64,000 nt of DNA from Salticus scenicus (taxonomy: Eukaryota; Arthropoda; Arachnida; Araneae; Salticidae). Below, in pieces: positions 40,251 to 53,615 of this stretch. The notes beneath the pieces were generated by a model. It worked only from the letters and a program-made list of their open reading frames with translations. It ran no database searches and was not told the origin of the DNA. Every line of letters starts with the position of its first letter. Within the stretch, counting starts at the first letter, position 1. The position numbers were made by a program, and so were the translations under genes. The stretch lies in NCBI GenBank assembly GCA_963930645.1, contig CAWVNO010001198.1, positions 2,155,721 to 2,219,720 of the forward strand, given 5' to 3'.

Positions 40251-43200
40251 TTTATTAATGATAAATGTGCATCTATGGAATTATGTAATGAAAATGAGAG
40301 TAAAGAGAATGAGTATAAACAAAATAAGGATAAACAATTTAAGTTATCTAAGTTTCATTCTAACGTTAATTACAAATGCATTTTATGTAAAAACAATAAT
40401 CATTTCTTGTTCAAATGCTTTAAATTTAAAGAACTTCCTGTTAAGGATAGAAAACAATTTGTTAGAAAGAACTCATTATGCAGCAATTGTTTATCTAATA
40501 AACACTCTATCGCTCAATGTAATTCCACTTATACCTGTCATTTTTGTAATGCAAAACATCATTCTAGTATATGCGATAATAATTTGAAAACTTATTGTCA
40601 ACTTATTGTCAACTTATTGTAATCAAAAACTCATTTCTTGTTCAAATGCTTTAAATTTAAAGAACTTCCTGTTAAGGATAGAAAACAATTTGTTAGAAAG
40701 AACTCATTATGCAGCAATTGTTTATCTAATAAACACTCTATCGCTCAATGTAATTCCACTTATACCTGTCATTTTTGTAATGCAAAACATCATTCTAGTA
40801 TATGCGATAATAATTTGAAAACTTATACAGCTTCGGCTTCATCTGCTGGTAATAATTTTGAAAATTCTGAGAATCATACAGAGCCATCTGGCATATCTCA
40901 ATTGCAAACAAGTACTCATAACCATTCTATACAATCATCTTTCGCTTTACTTCCTACAGCTAGCGCTTATATTTATGATTCAATGGGTCAGAGACATGTG
41001 CTAAAAATTTTGTGCGATTCGGGCTCTGAAAGTTCTTTTATAACTGAATCATGTATGAGTATTTTAGGTTATGAGAGAAAAAATGCAAGATTTCCCGTCA
41101 AAGGGTTGGCAAATTCAAAGATTTCAATAACTAAAGGTTATACAGACATTAATTTAATTTCCATTCACGATTCCGATGTCAAGTTATCCATGCGAGTTTT
41201 TATATTAAATAATTTAACAGCTCCATTGCCATCAGAGAAAATAAACAAGGAACATTTCTGGCATTTAAAAAATATGCAACTGGCTGATCCCAAATTTGAA
41301 ATTCCAAGTAAAATTGATATGATTTTGGGATCTGATTATTTTTTTTCTATTTTACTTCCTGGTCAAACAATTTGTACTGAGAATGGATTAATTGCTCAAA
41401 ATTCAATTTTTGGTTTTCTCGTATCCGGAAAATTACCTGAATCTCAGACAAAATCTAATTCGATTTCAAATTTACATATTTACGAAACTAATATTGATAG
41501 TGAGTTAAAACGTTTTTGGGAATTAGAAGAAGTTTTTAATCCAAGTGAGAAGGCCGAGGAACAGTTTGTGGAGTCACATTTTCAGGAAAATTATTCAATT
41601 AATCCAGAAGGCCGTTTTGTGGTAAAACTACCATTTTATAAATGTAAATCTGAATTATGTAATACAAAACCCGCTGCACTTTCCCAATTATATGCAATGG
41701 AGAGGAAATTTTCTGAAAATCCGGAATTCGAACGGCAATATAAAGATTTTTTATGTGAATACGAACAATTAGGACACATGGAGGTAATTACTCGGAATTC
41801 GCTGAATATTTCTCAAAGGGAACAATATTTCCTACCTCATCACGCAGTTATTAAACCTTCTAGCACTACCACTAAATTAAGAGTCGTTTTTGACGGTTCC
41901 TGTAAAACTTCTGATGGTAAATCATTAAATTCAGTTTTAGGTGTTGGCCCTAAATTACAACGAGACATTTTTGAGATCTTACTTAATTTTCGATTACCGG
42001 AGATTGTTTTTTCAGCAGACGTGGAGAAAATGTACCGCCAGGTTTTAATTTCTGAGGACGATCAAAATTATCAAAAAATCCTTTGGAGATACAACCCCAA
42101 TGATGAAATAAGGGAATATAAATTGAAGACTGTTACATATGGCCTTGCTCCAGCATCCTTTTTGGCCACTAGGTGCATTAAGCAAATCGCTCTAGATTAT
42201 AATCAAAATACACACGTCTCGCGTACTTTGTTAAAAGATATATATATGGATGACTTGATATCTGGTTCAAACTCAGTTAATAGCGCAATATCAATTGCTA
42301 AGGAAACTGCTAATGTTTTGGAAGAACATGGGTTTCATTTGAGAAAGTGGAATTCCAATTCGAATGAATTCCTTACGGAATTTCGAGAAAATTGCATCAC
42401 AGATACAGACTTTAAAATAATACCAAACAACAATGAAAGTTCTAAAGTTCTAGGGCTTTACTGGAACTCTTTAGCAGATACATTTATTTTCAAAACCACA
42501 GTTACTCTCAAACCACCACTAACAAAAAGACGCATTTTGTCTGAATCTGCACGCATTTTCGATCCTCTAGGGTTAATTTCACCTTGTACAGTAGTGTTAA
42601 AAATATTTTATCAAAAGCTATGGTTAACAAAAGGAGACTGGAATTCTCCTATTCCGCAACAATTTGAAGAGGAGCTCATTAAATATGAAAATTCATTCAA
42701 TAAAATTAGCCAATTTTCTGTTCCTAGATGCGTCACGCGTTCATCCGATAGTACATTTGAATTACATGGTTTCAGCGATGCGTCAACACATGCTTACGCC
42801 GCTGCAATCTATTGTCGACAGACTCATGATAACAAATCAAAAGTCTCACTCTTAGTTGCCAAAACTAAAGTAGCTCCTATCAAGCAAATTTCCGTTCCCA
42901 AATTGGAACTTTGTGGTGCTTATTTATTATCTAAGTTATTTTGTTTAGTCATAAAAATATTAGAAAATTATAATTTTGACATTTACGCATGGACAGATTC
43001 AACAGTTTTTCTTTCTTGGTTATCCGCACATCCACGTAAGTGGAAAACTTTTGTTGCAAATAGAACGTCACAAATATTAGATGTTCTTCCCACAAAACAT
43101 TGGAGACACGTTCCATCTAAAGAAAACCCCGCTGATATCGCTTCTCGGGGCATCGACTCTAAAAGTTTACCTGAATGCAACTTGTGGTGGAATGGCCCAA

Positions 43201-43958
43201 GTTGGCTACTTTTGGATCCTACACATTGGCCAAATGATGCACCTAAGTCTAAGGAAATCGAGGATCAAATTTCGGCTGAAAAGAAAGCTGATCCCATTTT
43301 GTCTTACCATATTGATACATCTAATGATCTTTATGATCAACTATTCAATAAATTTTCTTCATTTTTTAAAATCAAACGCATTCTGGCATATTGCAAAAAA
43401 TCCATAAATAACTGCAAATCAGCAAGTAAAGTTCATGTCACAACAAATGATTCTTGTTCCCCTCTTACATGTAGGGAAACTAAACACGCCGAAGAGAACA
43501 TCATTCGATGGGTACAAAATAAATACTTTCACGAAGACTTAAAACACATCAAGAATCAAAAAATTTTGTCTAGAAAAAGTCATTTACACTCTCTACATCC
43601 ATTCATTGACCAGAACGGTCTGTTACGGGTGGGAGGTCGCTTACAAAACGCTCAATTATCATTTAACGAAAAGCATCCGGTAATATTGCCGTCTAAACAC
43701 AAATTGAGCGACCTTATTATACAAGAGAAACATATTGCACACTTATGCTCTATTAATGTTCTCACTCCATCACATTTTCTTACAGGTGATGTCATGCTTT
43801 CACCTGCAGATGAACCATTATCCTGTAGCAGGAATCTCAACAACCGATGGCAACATCCTGCAACAAATATAAAGGAAGGAGAATTGGTGATTATCATAGA
43901 CCACAGCTGCTCACCTTTATCCTGGCCAATTGCTGTTCTTCCTTTATATCAGGACTAG
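40251..43958 (+). pseudogene. pol: BEL gag C-terminus and pol, unit 1
   Basis: Resumes gag as FINDKCASMELCNENESKEN, then zinc knuckles, then a stop near 40621 caused by a duplication (see 40400-40826). The downstream frame is open to TAG at 43956-43958. It holds zinc knuckles (CSNCLSNKHSIAQC, CHFCNAKHHSSIC), retropepsin (KILCDSGSESSFITESC), RT (VVFDGSCKTSDGKSLNSVL; FSADVEKMYRQV; YMDDLISGSNS, intact YxDD), RNase H (ELHGFSDASTHAYAAAIY; WTDSTVFLSWL), and the start of integrase (LRVGGRLQNAQLSFNEKHPV). At HIAHL|CSINVLTPSHFL the integrase zinc-domain end and the whole DDE core are deleted; only the C-terminal GD..L..D.. part remains. Confidence 0.92.
40400..40826 (+). repeat. 196-bp duplication of the zinc-knuckle coding region, unit 1
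   Basis: 40400-40595 and 40631-40826 are identical by eye (TCATTTCTTGTTCAAATGCT ... AATTTGAAAACTTAT). They are separated by 35 bp containing three copies of CAACTTATTGT. The duplication brings in a stop and a frame change, so the intact gag-pol frame is lost. Two repeats of CTTATTGTCAA suggest replication slippage. Confidence 0.95.
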
Positions 43959-43965
43959 TGCCCTG

Positions 43966-43980
43966 ATAGGGTGGGAGTCA
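43966..43980 (+). promoter_or_regulatory. Polypurine-like tract before LTR 2
   Basis: TAGGGTGGGAGTCA abuts the LTR start TGTTCG. Identical before LTR 3 (53207-53221). The purine run is short but in the correct place. Confidence 0.5.
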
Positions 43981-44374
43981 TGTTCGATTTCCACCATACA
44001 GTCATATTCGATTCTTAACATCATCGAACTCCGCACTCAACGGCACTTTCAATTTAACTGTTTTCATCTCAACTTTACTTTTTTTCTGTTCAACAGGTAC
44101 GAACATCTCAACTCTACTCGAACAGAAACAAAAAAGAACAGTTTATTCTTTTTCATTCGCACGGTAGCTTGCATGCTATCTTTCACATTATTCTTTCGCA
44201 TTAATTCCGCATTGTTACTTCACATTCTATTGTTTATTATTTATTCGCAATGATTTATCGCACCTCATGTTTTCCACGCATATTTACATCTGTGTATTGT
44301 ATGTTAAATATAGTTTTGGTTTGTGAATGAAAGAACGAGTATTTATTATTATCTTCACATCACGTCAAACAACA
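43981..44374 (+). repeat. BEL LTR 2, shared middle LTR (394 bp)
   Basis: Identical by eye to LTR 3 and different from LTR 1 at four bases and the ATT indel. It serves as right LTR of unit 1 and left LTR of unit 2. Confidence 0.93.
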
Positions 44375-44531
44375 TTTATTGGAGGCACCGGCGAGATGTT
44401 CTGTGTGAATTTTGGCTAGCTTACAAATTTGGATATCCAAGCGCAGCTATTAAGGAATAAAACAGATAAGTACTTATTTTCCTATTTTACAAGTTTGACT
44501 TTGGTTTTTCGCATTACTCCATTACGTAGTA

Positions 44532-45410
44532 ATGGCAAGCAAAAAGAACAATGACGATGACAGTAATGAAACTGTTGCTTTAGAAGATGCTGAAAAAATA
44601 GCAAAACATTATCGAGGCAGAGCGAAATCTGCGCTTACTAGAATTATGAATTTCATAAATAATGAAAATCAATTTTTTCAAAAACATGATCTCTTAAATA
44701 AACTTGAAAAGATTGAAATTATTTATTCTGATTTTGATAAAGCCGATTCTGAATTACCTGATGAAATTTCAAAAATAGAAGAATTCGAGATAAAATATTA
44801 TGAAACCAAAGCCAAGCTTCAACAAAAACTTGAAAATTTATCTGTAAACTTGCAATCTAATGTTTTAAATTTTCAAAATCCTACCATTAATACAAATGCT
44901 GTATCTAGTAATTTTCATTTACCAAAATTAAATATTTGCCCATTTAGTGGTAATTATAAAGATTGGATGTCTTTTAAGGATTTGTATATATCATTAGTTC
45001 ATGAAAATGTTAATTTATGTAATGTACAAAAATTCCAATACCTAAAGGGTTTATTAAAAGACGAACCGGCTTCTATTATTAAACACATTCCAATATCTGA
45101 GAATAGTTCTCTAGAAGCCTGGGAAAAATTACTTACTAGGTATGATAAGAAAAAACAAATTATTTCTGCACTTATTAAAACCTTTATGGATCAACCAACT
45201 GTAAGTCATTCTACTGCATATAACTTACGTAAGATAGCAGATACTTCGGATGAAGTAATTAGGGGATTAAAGACTATTGACACTAAAGCTACTGAAAGAG
45301 ATGTATGGTTAATTTATATTTTATTACAAAAACTTGACCATAAATCACGTGAAGAATGGGCACAATATTCTGCAAAAATTGATTTTCCTACTTTAGAGAT
45401 CTTTTTACAA
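44532..45410 (+). pseudogene. gag: BEL gag N-terminal part, unit 2
   Basis: Same 293 residues as unit 1. The apparent ORF runs further (to 45632) than in unit 1 only because one extra T in a poly-T run inside the Helitron changes the frame after gag has ended. Confidence 0.88.
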
Positions 45411-46000
45411 TTAATATATATAATGATCCTCATCTGTCATGAACGAATCCGGTTAGTACCGCTTCAAAACAGAAACTTTTGGCAGCCATTTTTTTTTTTT
45501 TCCGTTTGTTTAATTCAACTTAGGAAACATACATATCATTTTCATACATGTTTTGTATCGCACATATTATTATTTATTTCCTATAAAACCTTGAAAAACT
45601 ATTCAATTGTAATGTTTAAATGGCCAAAATAAATATAACTGATCACTGGCTATTATAAACATGAACCTATAAATAGAATTATGTAACTTCATGATTATAA
45701 ACAATGCAATACCAAATAAAAACAAACCAAAACTGTTGCCATTCAGAAAATACAAATTCCAAATGGACAACTTTTTAATTCCGAATGAACGACTCTTTGA
45801 CTGTTTCATTAAAAAAACGCTTAAAATATTTCTAAAGCATATTAAAGCCTTAAAAATCTTAAAATATTTGTAAAAACGCATTAAAGCCTTTAAATATTTT
45901 TATCAAACTTCATTGTTTGTTTACATTGTAAGGTGATTGGCGTCGAGTTTAGTACGTAAATGCCGCCAGTTGATTTTAGTTTTGAAATGAGTGTAAAATG

Positions 46001-46198
46001 ATCCGCGATTGTAATGAAATGCTCGCCCTCTGGTGGGCTAAGGTGAAATTATCACACCACTGCATATCATCATATTATGCAATCGATTTTCCATGATATA
46101 ATGACAGAGAAAGAACAATAATAAATGCACGTGGCTATTATATTTACTAACAACTGCAGTTCAGAGAGCGCCATCTATCGATCATTACAAACGCGGAT
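46001..46198. mobile_element. 198-bp MITE with ATCCGCG termini, unit 2
   Basis: Duplicate of 36761-36958 with no difference seen. Confidence 0.8.
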
Positions 46199-46782
46199 AG
46201 TTGGGATAGAATGATTGGTTGGGCAAGTAAAAGTCACCAGTTGAAATGAGTATTGAAAGTAGAGTAGTCTAAGGTGATAATGTCGAGTCAAGGTAAAATG
46301 TTCGGTTGAGAATGAGAAAGTCCCTAGCTGGATCCTGGATATTTTGGCGATGTTGTGGGTGAGATAGCTGGTTGGAGGTATCGAGTAGAGGTGAATTTGG
46401 GTTAGCATGGAGTGTCTGTAGTTATTGGATAGTTAATTAGAAAATTTGAAAACAGGATCTACGATAGTCTTAAAAAAGAGTATTTTGGTAAAATGAGGTG
46501 AATCGTTTTTTCTTATTATGAGGACTTTAAATACGCAAGCGAAGTGATGACGTCTCTTGCCGTTCGTGGATACAAGAAAAATATTTCCTATGTTAAACGC
46601 CCAATGGATTTTTCGTAAAAATTTATTAAACATCGAGGGAAATTATTTCCCGATTTTAATCCCCATATTTAGGTTTAGATATGTATTAGTTATCATTTGC
46701 ATGCGTTAGATTAAGTTGTTTTTGTTCTAAAATTGATAAAATTTGAATTTTAAATTTCAAAACTCTAGATAAAAAAATAAAA

Positions 46783-48566
46783 ATTCGACAACGCTGTACC
46801 GACTGAAATAGGGGTACCTTGGGGGGGACTCATGTCAAAGTTGGGCCTTGGGGGGGGACTCATGTCAAAGTTGTGCCTTGGGGGGACCTCATTCAATAAA
46901 TCCCCATTCAATAAACCGACTGAAATAGGCCCTTAGCACTATTAAGAGTGTATTATAAAAATTCGACAACTGTACCGACTGAAATAGGCCTCTAGCACTA
47001 AAAAAAAAAAAAAAAAAAAAAATTATACAGACACGACATTATTTCATTATTTAAAACATGAAAATCTGACATTGACAGATTTTAATTTAGTGCCAGAGGC
47101 CTACTGCTAAACTTGTTAATATCGACAAATTCTTCTTTAGTTAATTAGTGACGATCTAAATTCCATGATAAAGTTTTCATTAAATGAAACCAATGTGTTT
47201 CAGCTGCAGATATTGTAACAAATAACGTTGGAAGTCCAAACTGTCTTATAGCCGCAAAACAACGTTTTTTCTCTTTTTCCCAATGAGGGTGAGGTGTGCC
47301 TTGGGGGGGACTCATGTCAAAGGTGTGCCTTGGGGGAACACTCATGTCAAAGTTGTACCTTGGGGGGGGACTCATGTCAAAGTTGGGCCTTGGGGAGACT
47401 CATGTCAAAGTTGGGCCTGGGGGGACTCATGTCAAAGTTAAGCCTTGGGGAGGGACTCATGTCAAAGTTGGGCCTGGGGGGGACTCATGTCAAAGTTGGG
47501 CCTTGGGGGGGACTCATGTCAAAGTTGGGCCTTGGGGGGACTCATGTCAAAGTTGTACCTTGGGAGGGACTCATGTCAAAGTTGGGCCTTGTGGGGACTC
47601 ATGTCAAAGTTGGGCCTTGGGGGGGACTCATGTCAAAGTTGGGCCTGGGGGGGACTCATGTCAAAGTTGTGCCTTGGGGGGACTTCATTCAATAAATCCC
47701 CATTCAATAAACCGACTGAAATAGGCCTCTAGAACTAATTAAGAGTGACGTATAAAAATTCGACAAAGCTGTACCGACTGAAATAGGGGTACCTTGGGGG
47801 GGACTTATGTCAAGGTTGGGCCTTGGGGGGGGACTCATGTCAAAGGTGTACCTTGGGGGGGGACTCATGTCAAAGTTGTGCCTTGGGGGACTCATGTCAA
47901 AGTTGTACCTTGGGGGGGACTCATGTCAAAGTTGGGCCTTGGGGGGACTCATGTCAAAGTTGGGCCTTGGGGGGACTCATGTCAAAGTTGGGCCTGGGGT
48001 GGGACTCATGTCAAAGTTGTGCCTTGGGGGGGACTCATGTCAAAGTTGTGCCTTGGGAGGACTTCATTCAATAAATCCCCATTCAATAAACCGACTGAAA
48101 TAGGCCCTTAGCACTATTAAGAGTGTATTATAAAAATTCGACAACGCTGTACCGACTGAAATAGGGGCACCTTGGGGGGGACTGATGTCAAAGTTGGGCC
48201 TGGGGGGGGGACTCATGTCAAAGTTGTGCCTTGGGGGGACTTCATTTAATAAATCCCCATTCAATAAACCGACTGAAATAGGCCCTTAGCACTAATTAAG
48301 AGTGACGTATAAAAATTCGACAACGCTGTACCGACTGAAATAAGGGTACCTTGGGGGGGACTCATGTCAAAGTTGGGCCTGGGGGGGACTCATGTCAAAG
48401 TTGGGCCTGGGGGGGGACTCATGTCAAAGTTGTGCCTTGGGGGGACTTCATTCAATAAATCCCCATTCAATAAACCGACTGAAATAGGCCCTTAGCACTA
48501 ATTAAGAGTGTATTATAAAAATTCGACAACTGTACCGACTGAAATAGGCCTCTAGCACTAAAAAAA
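46783..48566 (+). repeat. Higher-order minisatellite, unit 2
   Basis: Same block structure as unit 1. One G-run near 48202 is nine long instead of eight, the only change seen. Such an array normally mutates fast, so near-identity argues for a very young duplication or an assembly error. Confidence 0.93.
47023..47273 (-). pseudogene. Helitron Rep-domain fragment, unit 2
   Basis: Duplicate of 37783-38033, with the same stops. Confidence 0.7.
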
Positions 48567-49491
48567 CTTCCATATTCCATTGAAACCATAAACATGTCAT
48601 TTCAAAGGATGATATTTACACAATAAATATCCAACTAATATACTAATTAAAAGGAAAATGATAAATATTCTATCATAATTTGAAGTGAAATTTGTTTTCA
48701 AATGTCTAAATAAAGTATCTGATATAAGATACTAATATGTTGCAGCGGAATAGATTTGATATCGGTCATCCTTGGCAGAAAACAAAATATATATATATAT
48801 ATATCGCCAAATTATCTGGCGAATATAATTTAATTCCTTTCAAAAATCATGGTTATTTAAAAAACTTATATTAAGAGAGTAATGAATAATATGAAACAAT
48901 ATTTCGCACAATACATATTATGAAAATATACATCTGGCATGTATATTTTCGTAGTACGTTTTTGATCGCCAAATACAAAAACGCCAAGGACAACAGAGTT
49001 TTGAAATTTAAAATTAAAATTTGGCAATTTGACAGCAAAATAACTCAATCAAACACATGCACATGATAACTAATACATATATATACCCAAATTGGGGGAT
49101 TAAAATCGGGAAATAATTTTCCTCGATTTTTAATAATTTTTTACAAAAAATCCAATGGGCGAATAACATAGGAAATCATTTTCTTGCATCCACGGACGGT
49201 CAGTGGCGTCACACTTCGCTTGCGGGAACACTGGGATGTGTTGTTGCTGTTGTGTTGTCGGGCCTATATTTTTTGTCAACCAGCAGTTTTTTTTATTGTC
49301 ATTCATATTTATTGATCGGGTAGAATTTTTTTAATTTCAGAACGAAAATTATAAAATATCGAAACATATTTGATTTATAAACAAAAATTGAAAATACATT
49401 TAAATGATCACGTGGTAACCATCATGATCTAAACATTGTTTTCAAGATTTATCGTTCACATTCCGTCATTTTTGACGGGGTTATATACTAG

Positions 49492-52400
49492 TTTATTAAT
49501 GATAAATGTGCATCTATGGAATTATGTAATGAAAATGAGAGTAAAGAGAATGAGTATAAACAAAATAAGGATAAACAATTTAAGTTATCTAAGTTTCATT
49601 CTAACGTTAATTACAAATGCATTTTATGTAAAAACAATAATCATTTCTTGTTCAAATGCTTTAAATTTAAAGAACTTCCTGTTAAGGATAGAAAACAATT
49701 TGTTAGAAAGAACTCATTATGCAGCAATTGTTTATCTAATAAACACTCTATCGCTCAATGTAATTCCACTTATACCTGTCATTTTTGTAATGCAAAACAT
49801 CATTCTAGTATATGCGATAATAATTTGAAAACTTATTGTCAACTTATTGTCAACTTATTGTAATCAAAAACTCATTTCTTGTTCAAATGCTTTAAATTTA
49901 AAGAACTTCCTGTTAAGGATAGAAAACAATTTGTTAGAAAGAACTCATTATGCAGCAATTGTTTATCTAATAAACACTCTATCGCTCAATGTAATTCCAC
50001 TTATACCTGTCATTTTTGTAATGCAAAACATCATTCTAGTATATGCGATAATAATTTGAAAACTTATACAGCTTCGGCTTCATCTGCTGGTAATAATTTT
50101 GAAAATTCTGAGAATCATACAGAGCCATCTGGCATATCTCAATTGCAAACAAGTACTCATAACCATTCTATACAATCATCTTTCGCTTTACTTCCTACAG
50201 CTAGCGCTTATATTTATGATTCAATGGGTCAGAGACATGTGCTAAAAATTTTGTGCGATTCGGGCTCTGAAAGTTCTTTTATAACTGAATCATGTATGAG
50301 TATTTTAGGTTATGAGAGAAAAAATGCAAGATTTCCCGTCAAAGGGTTGGCAAATTCAAAGATTTCAATAACTAAAGGTTATACAGACATTAATTTAATT
50401 TCCATTCACGATTCCGATGTCAAGTTATCCATGCGAGTTTTTATATTAAATAATTTAACAGCTCCATTGCCATCAGAGAAAATAAACAAGGAACATTTCT
50501 GGCATTTAAAAAATATGCAACTGGCTGATCCCAAATTTGAAATTCCAAGTAAAATTGATATGATTTTGGGATCTGATTATTTTTTTTCTATTTTACTTCC
50601 TGGTCAAACAATTTGTACTGAGAATGGATTAATTGCTCAAAATTCAATTTTTGGTTTTCTCGTATCCGGAAAATTACCTGAATCTCAGACAAAATCTAAT
50701 TCGATTTCAAATTTACATATTTACGAAACTAATATTGATAGTGAGTTAAAACGTTTTTGGGAATTAGAAGAAGTTTTTAATCCAAGTGAGAAGGCCGAGG
50801 AACAGTTTGTGGAGTCACATTTTCAGGAAAATTATTCAATTAATCCAGAAGGCCGTTTTGTGGTAAAACTACCATTTTATAAATGTAAATCTGAATTATG
50901 TAATACAAAACCCGCTGCACTTTCCCAATTATATGCAATGGAGAGGAAATTTTCTGAAAATCCGGAATTCGAACGGCAATATAAAGATTTTTTATGTGAA
51001 TACGAACAATTAGGACACATGGAGGTAATTACTCGGAATTCGCTGAATATTTCTCAAAGGGAACAATATTTCCTACCTCATCACGCAGTTATTAAACCTT
51101 CTAGCACTACCACTAAATTAAGAGTCGTTTTTGACGGTTCCTGTAAAACTTCTGATGGTAAATCATTAAATTCAGTTTTAGGTGTTGGCCCTAAATTACA
51201 ACGAGACATTTTTGAGATCTTACTTAATTTTCGATTACCGGAGATTGTTTTTTCAGCAGACGTGGAGAAAATGTACCGCCAGGTTTTAATTTCTGAGGAC
51301 GATCAAAATTATCAAAAAATCCTTTGGAGATACAACCCCAATGATGAAATAAGGGAATATAAATTGAAGACTGTTACATATGGCCTTGCTCCAGCATCCT
51401 TTTTGGCCACTAGGTGCATTAAGCAAATCGCTCTAGATTATAATCAAAATACACACGTCTCGCGTACTTTGTTAAAAGATATATATATGGATGACTTGAT
51501 ATCTGGTTCAAACTCAGTTAATAGCGCAATATCAATTGCTAAGGAAACTGCTAATGTTTTGGAAGAACATGGGTTTCATTTGAGAAAGTGGAATTCCAAT
51601 TCGAATGAATTCCTTACGGAATTTCGAGAAAATTGCATCACAGATACAGACTTTAAAATAATACCAAACAACAATGAAAGTTCTAAAGTTCTAGGGCTTT
51701 ACTGGAACTCTTTAGCAGATACATTTATTTTCAAAACCACAGTTACTCTCAAACCACCACTAACAAAAAGACGCATTTTGTCTGAATCCGCACGCATTTT
51801 CGATCCTCTAGGGTTAATTTCACCTTGTACAGTAGTGTTAAAAATATTTTATCAAAAGCTATGGTTAACAAAAGGAGACTGGAATTCTCCTATTCCGCAA
51901 CAATTTGAAGAGGAGCTCATTAAATATGAAAATTCATTCAATAAAATTAGCCAATTTTCTGTTCCTAGATGCGTCACGCGTTCATCCGATAGTACATTTG
52001 AATTACATGGTTTCAGCGATGCGTCAACACATGCTTACGCCGCTGCAATCTATTGTCGACAGACTCATGATAACAAATCAAAAGTCTCACTCTTAGTTGC
52101 CAAAACTAAAGTAGCTCCTATCAAGCAAATTTCCGTTCCCAAATTGGAACTTTGTGGTGCTTATTTATTATCTAAGTTATTTTGTTTAGTCATAAAAATA
52201 TTAGAAAATTATAATTTTGACATTTACGCATGGACAGATTCAACAGTTTTTCTTTCTTGGTTATCCGCACATCCACGTAAGTGGAAAACTTTTGTTGCAA
52301 ATAGAACGTCACAAATATTAGATGTTCTTCCCACAAAACATTGGAGACACGTTCCATCTAAAGAAAACCCCGCTGATATCGCTTCTCGGGGCATCGACTC

Positions 52401-53199
52401 TAAAAGTTTACCTGAATGCAACTTGTGGTGGAATGGCCCAAGTTGGCTACTTTTGGATCCTACACATTGGCCAAATGATGCACCTAAGTCTAAGGAAATC
52501 GAGGATCAAATTTCGGCTGAAAAGAAAGCTGATCCCATTTTGTCTTACCATATTGATACATCTAATGATCTTTATGATCAACTATTCAATAAATTTTCTT
52601 CATTTTTTAAAATCAAACGCATTCTGGCATATTGCAAAAAATCCATAAATAACTGCAAATCAGCAAGTAAAGTTCATGTCACAACAAATGATTCTTGTTC
52701 CCCTCTTACATGTAGGGAAACTAAACACGCCGAAGAGAACATCATTCGATGGGTACAAAATAAATACTTTCACGAAGACTTAAAACACATCAAGAATCAA
52801 AAAATTTTGTCTAGAAAAAGTCATTTACACTCTCTACATCCATTCATTGACCAGAACGGTCTGTTACGGGTGGGAGGTCGCTTACAAAACGCTCAATTAT
52901 CATTTAACGAAAAGCATCCGGTAATATTGCCGTCTAAACACAAATTGAGCGACCTTATTATACAAGAGAAACATATTGCACACTTATGCTCTATTAATGT
53001 TCTCACTCCATCACATTTTCTTACAGGTGATGTCATGCTTTCACCTGCAGATGAACCATTATCCTGTAGCAGGAATCTCAACAACCGATGGCAACATCCT
53101 GCAACAAATATAAAGGAAGGAGAATTGGTGATTATCATAGACCACAGCTGCTCACCTTTATCCTGGCCAATTGCTGTTCTTCCTTTATATCAGGACTAG
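49492..53199 (+). pseudogene. pol: BEL gag C-terminus and pol, unit 2
   Basis: Same organisation as 40251-43958, including the zinc-knuckle duplication (49641-50067) and the integrase-core deletion. One synonymous serine codon differs (TCC at 51786-51788, TCT in unit 1). Confidence 0.92.
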
Positions 53200-53221
53200 T
53201 GCCCTGATAGGGTGGGAGTCA

Positions 53222-53615
53222 TGTTCGATTTCCACCATACAGTCATATTCGATTCTTAACATCATCGAACTCCGCACTCAACGGCACTTTCAATTTAACT
53301 GTTTTCATCTCAACTTTACTTTTTTTCTGTTCAACAGGTACGAACATCTCAACTCTACTCGAACAGAAACAAAAAAGAACAGTTTATTCTTTTTCATTCG
53401 CACGGTAGCTTGCATGCTATCTTTCACATTATTCTTTCGCATTAATTCCGCATTGTTACTTCACATTCTATTGTTTATTATTTATTCGCAATGATTTATC
53501 GCACCTCATGTTTTCCACGCATATTTACATCTGTGTATTGTATGTTAAATATAGTTTTGGTTTGTGAATGAAAGAACGAGTATTTATTATTATCTTCACA
53601 TCACGTCAAACAACA
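53222..53615 (+). repeat. BEL LTR 3 (394 bp)
   Basis: TGTTCGATTTCCACC...CAAACAACA, followed by ACTGC, the right target duplication. Identical by eye to LTR 2. Confidence 0.93.

Larger units (their letters stand above)
46532..49224. mobile_element. Long-TIR transposon with minisatellite, unit 2
   Basis: Duplicate of 37292-39983 with the same arms and the same truncated right end. Confidence 0.8.
45411..49491 (+). mobile_element. Helitron family X in gag, unit 2
   Basis: 4081 bp, same position in gag and same ends as unit 1; one extra T (about 45492) and one extra G (about 48210). Identical nested contents show that the insertion preceded the duplication. Confidence 0.85.
34745..53615 (+). 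mobile_element. BEL/Pao tandem array: LTR-internal-LTR-internal-LTR
   Basis: Three LTRs (34745-35135, 43981-44374, 53222-53615) separate two internal regions. The units repeat every 9239-9241 bp and are near-identical: by eye one T-run length, one G-run length and one synonymous T/C change (42547 against 51788). One 5-bp duplication flanks the whole array, so one integration was followed by tandem duplication. Each unit has gag split by a Helitron, an internal duplication of the zinc-knuckle region, and a pol lacking the integrase core; the array is non-autonomous. Confidence 0.93.
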
